Source of the DNA: Kitasatospora phosalacinea
Lineage (GTDB): Bacteria > Actinomycetota > Actinomycetes > Streptomycetales > Streptomycetaceae
Direction: 5' to 3'
DNA: 64,000 nucleotides
NCBI RefSeq assembly: GCF_030268885.1
Contig: NZ_BSSA01000011.1
Span: forward strand, 62,001 to 126,000
Of this stretch, positions 62,160 through 64,000 are shown piece by piece. Each line of letters starts with the position of its first letter. Positions within the stretch are counted from its first letter, which is position 1. Below the pieces are notes generated by a model. It did no database searches. It saw only the letters and a program-made list of their open reading frames with translations, and was not told the DNA's origin. The position numbers and the translations under genes were made by a program.

Positions 62160-63431
62160 ATGGACCGCCGCAAGGACATCGATCTCGTCGTGATCGGCCT
62201 GGGCTACGTCGGCCTGCCGCTGGCCCGCGGGGCCACCCGGGCCGGGCTGCGGGTGGTCGGTCTGGACCGCAGCGAGCGGGTGGTCGAGGGCCTCTGCGGG
62301 GGCCGCTCGCACGTGGACGACATCTCCGACGCGGACGTCGCGGAGATGCGGGCGGCCGGCTTCGCCGCCACCACCGACGCGGCCGTGATCGCGGACGCCA
62401 AAGCCGTGGTGATCTGCGTGCCGACCCCGCTGACCGAGCACGGCGCCCCCGACCTGGGCGCCGTCAACGGCGCGGTCGAGTCGGTGGCCGAGCGGCTGCG
62501 CCCGGGCACCCTGGTGGTGCTGGAGTCCACCACCTACCCGGGCACCACCGACGACGTGGTCCGCCCGGTGCTGGAGGCCGGCGGCCTGCGGGCCGGCGTC
62601 GACTTCCACCTGGCGTTCTCGCCGGAGCGGATCGACCCGGGCAACCCGCACTACGGTTTGGAGAACACCCCGAAGGTGGTCGGCGGCTGCACCCCGGCCT
62701 GCGCCAAGGCCGCCCGCGAGCTGTACGAGCGCTTCGTCGGCGAGGTGGTCGAGGCCAAGGACGCCCGCACCGCCGAGATGGCGAAGCTGCTGGAGAACAC
62801 CTACCGGCACGTCAACATCGCGCTGGTCAACGAGATGGCGATGTTCTGCCGGGAGATCGGCGTCGACCTTTGGGACGCGATCCGCTGCGCCTCCACCAAA
62901 CCGTTCGGCTTCGCGCCGTTCTACCCGGGTCCGGGCGTCGGCGGGCACTGCATCCCCATCGACCCCAACTACCTGTCGTACAAGGTCCGTTCGCTGGGCA
63001 TACCATTCCGGTTCGTCGAGCTGGCGCAGGAGATCAACCAGCGGATGCCGCTGCACGTGGTGCAGCGGGCGGCGGACCTGCTGAACGATCGCGGGCTGGC
63101 GGTCCGGGGCTCGAAGGTGCTGCTGATCGGCGTCACCTACAAACCGGACATAGCCGACCAGCGGGAGTCGCCGGCCCTCGCGGTGGCGACCGAACTGCTG
63201 CGGCGCGGCGCCGACTTGAGCTACTACGATGCCAACGTCCCGGCGTGGACGGTGGACGGTCGAGTGGTGTCGCGGGTGACGGACTGCGCGGAGGCCGCGG
63301 CCGACGCCGACCTGGCGGTGCTGCTGCAGCCGCACCGTGACATCGACCTGGCGGAACTCGCCGACCGGGCTCGGCTGCTCTTCGACACCCGCGGTGCGAC
63401 GGCGGAGCACCCGCGGGCGGTGCAGCTGTGA
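62160..63431 (+). CDS. Nucleotide sugar dehydrogenase, UDP-HexNAc type (WbpA/WecC-like)
   Basis: A 423-residue NAD-dependent dehydrogenase that oxidises C6 of a UDP-sugar to a uronate in two steps. Rossmann motif VIGLGYVGLPLA (11-22), then ICVPTPL, LESTTYPGTTDDVV, FSPERIDPGN and catalytic Cys264 in GVGGHCIPIDPNYL. The GGHCIPIDP form is that of UDP-GlcNAc/ManNAc dehydrogenases; UDP-glucose dehydrogenases usually read GGSCFPKD. A UDP-N-acetylhexosamine is therefore the more likely substrate. ATG at 62160 with GGAG at 62145-62148; GTG at 62151 would be too close. The stop overlaps the next start (GTGA), so it supplies substrate to the adjacent glycosyltransferase. Confidence 0.9.
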   Translation: MDRRKDIDLVVIGLGYVGLPLARGATRAGLRVVGLDRSERVVEGLCGGRSHVDDISDADVAEMRAAGFAATTDAAVIADAKAVVICVPTPLTEHGAPDLGAVNGAVESVAERLRPGTLVVLESTTYPGTTDDVVRPVLEAGGLRAGVDFHLAFSPERIDPGNPHYGLENTPKVVGGCTPACAKAARELYERFVGEVVEAKDARTAEMAKLLENTYRHVNIALVNEMAMFCREIGVDLWDAIRCASTKPFGFAPFYPGPGVGGHCIPIDPNYLSYKVRSLGIPFRFVELAQEINQRMPLHVVQRAADLLNDRGLAVRGSKVLLIGVTYKPDIADQRESPALAVATELLRRGADLSYYDANVPAWTVDGRVVSRVTDCAEAAADADLAVLLQPHRDIDLAELADRARLLFDTRGATAEHPRAVQL

Positions 63432-64000
63432 GCGCGACCCGTGAGGAGCGTCCGACCCGGCGGCGCGCGGGCGGCAGGCGCCGCGCGGCCGGGCAGGCCG
63501 CCGTCGACAGCGGCGTCGGGCCCGTCGAGCCGGAGCCGCTGCGCGCGGAGGCCGAACGGCGGCGCCGCGAGCGGCCGGTGGCGGCCGCGCCGACCGCGGT
63601 GGCCACGGCCGGCCAACGGCGCGGGCACCGCCGCAAGCGGCACCTGAAGGTCTCGTACCTGGTGTTCGCCGTGCTGGCCACGCTGGTCGCGATGAAGATG
63701 GACCGGTCCTCGATCCACGCGTACTCGCTGGCGGCGATCGGCCTGCTGAGCGTCAAGATGCTGCTGGCGCTGTTCTACCGGCCGCGCCGGGCGAACACCG
63801 CGGAGCTCAGGAAACTCGACGACATGTGGGTGACCGCGGTCCTGCCGATCTTCAACGAGGACCCGGTGATGTTCGAGCAGGGCCTGCGCAGCCTGCTCGC
63901 GCAGAGCCGGCTGCCCAACGAGATCCACATCATCGACGACGCCAGCGCCTCGCCGTCCGGCCTGGAGGTCGCCCGGCGGATCGCCCGGGAGTTCGAGGAC
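63428..64000 (+). CDS. Family 2 processive glycosyltransferase, 5' part only
   Basis: Open from the GTG at 63428 to the right edge (191 residues). A basic disordered N-terminus of ~70 residues (RTRRRAGGRRRAAG-like) precedes two hydrophobic segments (near 76-92 and 98-116). The GT-A nucleotide-binding start follows: VTAVLPIFNEDPVMFEQGL and IHIIDDASASPSG, where the DD pair would bind the UDP-sugar. The order of membrane segments then catalytic domain is that of hyaluronan synthase, NodC and cellulose synthase-like enzymes. Together with the dehydrogenase it suggests synthesis of a uronic-acid-containing extracellular polysaccharide. The rest of the gene lies outside the window. Confidence 0.85.
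   Translation, partial: MSATREERPTRRRAGGRRRAAGQAAVDSGVGPVEPEPLRAEAERRRRERPVAAAPTAVATAGQRRGHRRKRHLKVSYLVFAVLATLVAMKMDRSSIHAYSLAAIGLLSVKMLLALFYRPRRANTAELRKLDDMWVTAVLPIFNEDPVMFEQGLRSLLAQSRLPNEIHIIDDASASPSGLEVARRIAREFED

Overview
This is a GC-rich actinobacterial chromosome segment. The very high third-position GC, the many GTG and TTG starts, the long perfect terminator hairpins without strong U tracts, and the gene order rpmG - maoC pair - murB - add - aspC - tRNA-Trp - secE - nusG - rplK - rplA - two lipoproteins - rplJ - rplL - rpoB - rpoC - rpsL all point to Streptomycetaceae (Streptomyces or Kitasatospora; I cannot separate them from this sequence). No rRNA operon, prophage, CRISPR array or insertion sequence was seen.

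Layout. (1) 1-9,210: an amidohydrolase cut by the left edge (minus strand), tRNA-Thr(GGT), tRNA-Met(CAT), rpmG, a two-gene MaoC/HadAB-like hydratase pair, a TetR/MFS efflux unit with two matching operator palindromes, a DUF3291-like protein, murB, a small membrane protein, then adenosine deaminase and an aspC-type aminotransferase on the minus strand. (2) 9,210-23,560: tRNA-Trp, secE-nusG, rplK-rplA, two paralogous lipoproteins, rplJL with a long leader and attenuator-like hairpin, and rpoBC. (3) 23,720-38,790: a 15-kb accessory block between rpoC and the str operon. It holds a DUF4097 lipoprotein, a WGR-domain/beta-propeller protein, a two-component system, an operon of membrane protein - sirtuin - P450 - ADP-ribosylglycohydrolase, a second convergent ADP-ribosylglycohydrolase, a DUF2786 protein, an ABC exporter operon and a DUF1707/DUF4190 protein. 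(4) 38,860-60,925: rpsL-rpsG-fusA-tuf, then the S10 and spc operons, secY-adk-map, mscL, infA-rpmJ-rpsM-rpsK, rpoA-rplQ. rpsD is absent from the alpha operon, as is usual in this family. (5) 61,000-64,000: truA, a UDP-HexNAc-type dehydrogenase and a processive glycosyltransferase cut by the right edge.

Most of the window is core information processing: transcription (rpoABC, nusG), translation (about 30 ribosomal proteins, EF-G, EF-Tu, IF-1), protein export (secE, secY) and maturation (map, adk). The less ordinary signals are a pair of 139-nt imperfect repeats with near-perfect terminal inverted repeats (4833-4971 and 31716-31854), and the NAD+/ADP-ribose gene neighbourhood (sirtuin, two ADP-ribosylglycohydrolases, WGR protein) lodged between rpoC and rpsL. 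Other points of interest are the paired TetR operators and several structured leaders inside ribosomal protein operons (rplJ, rplN, rpsH).
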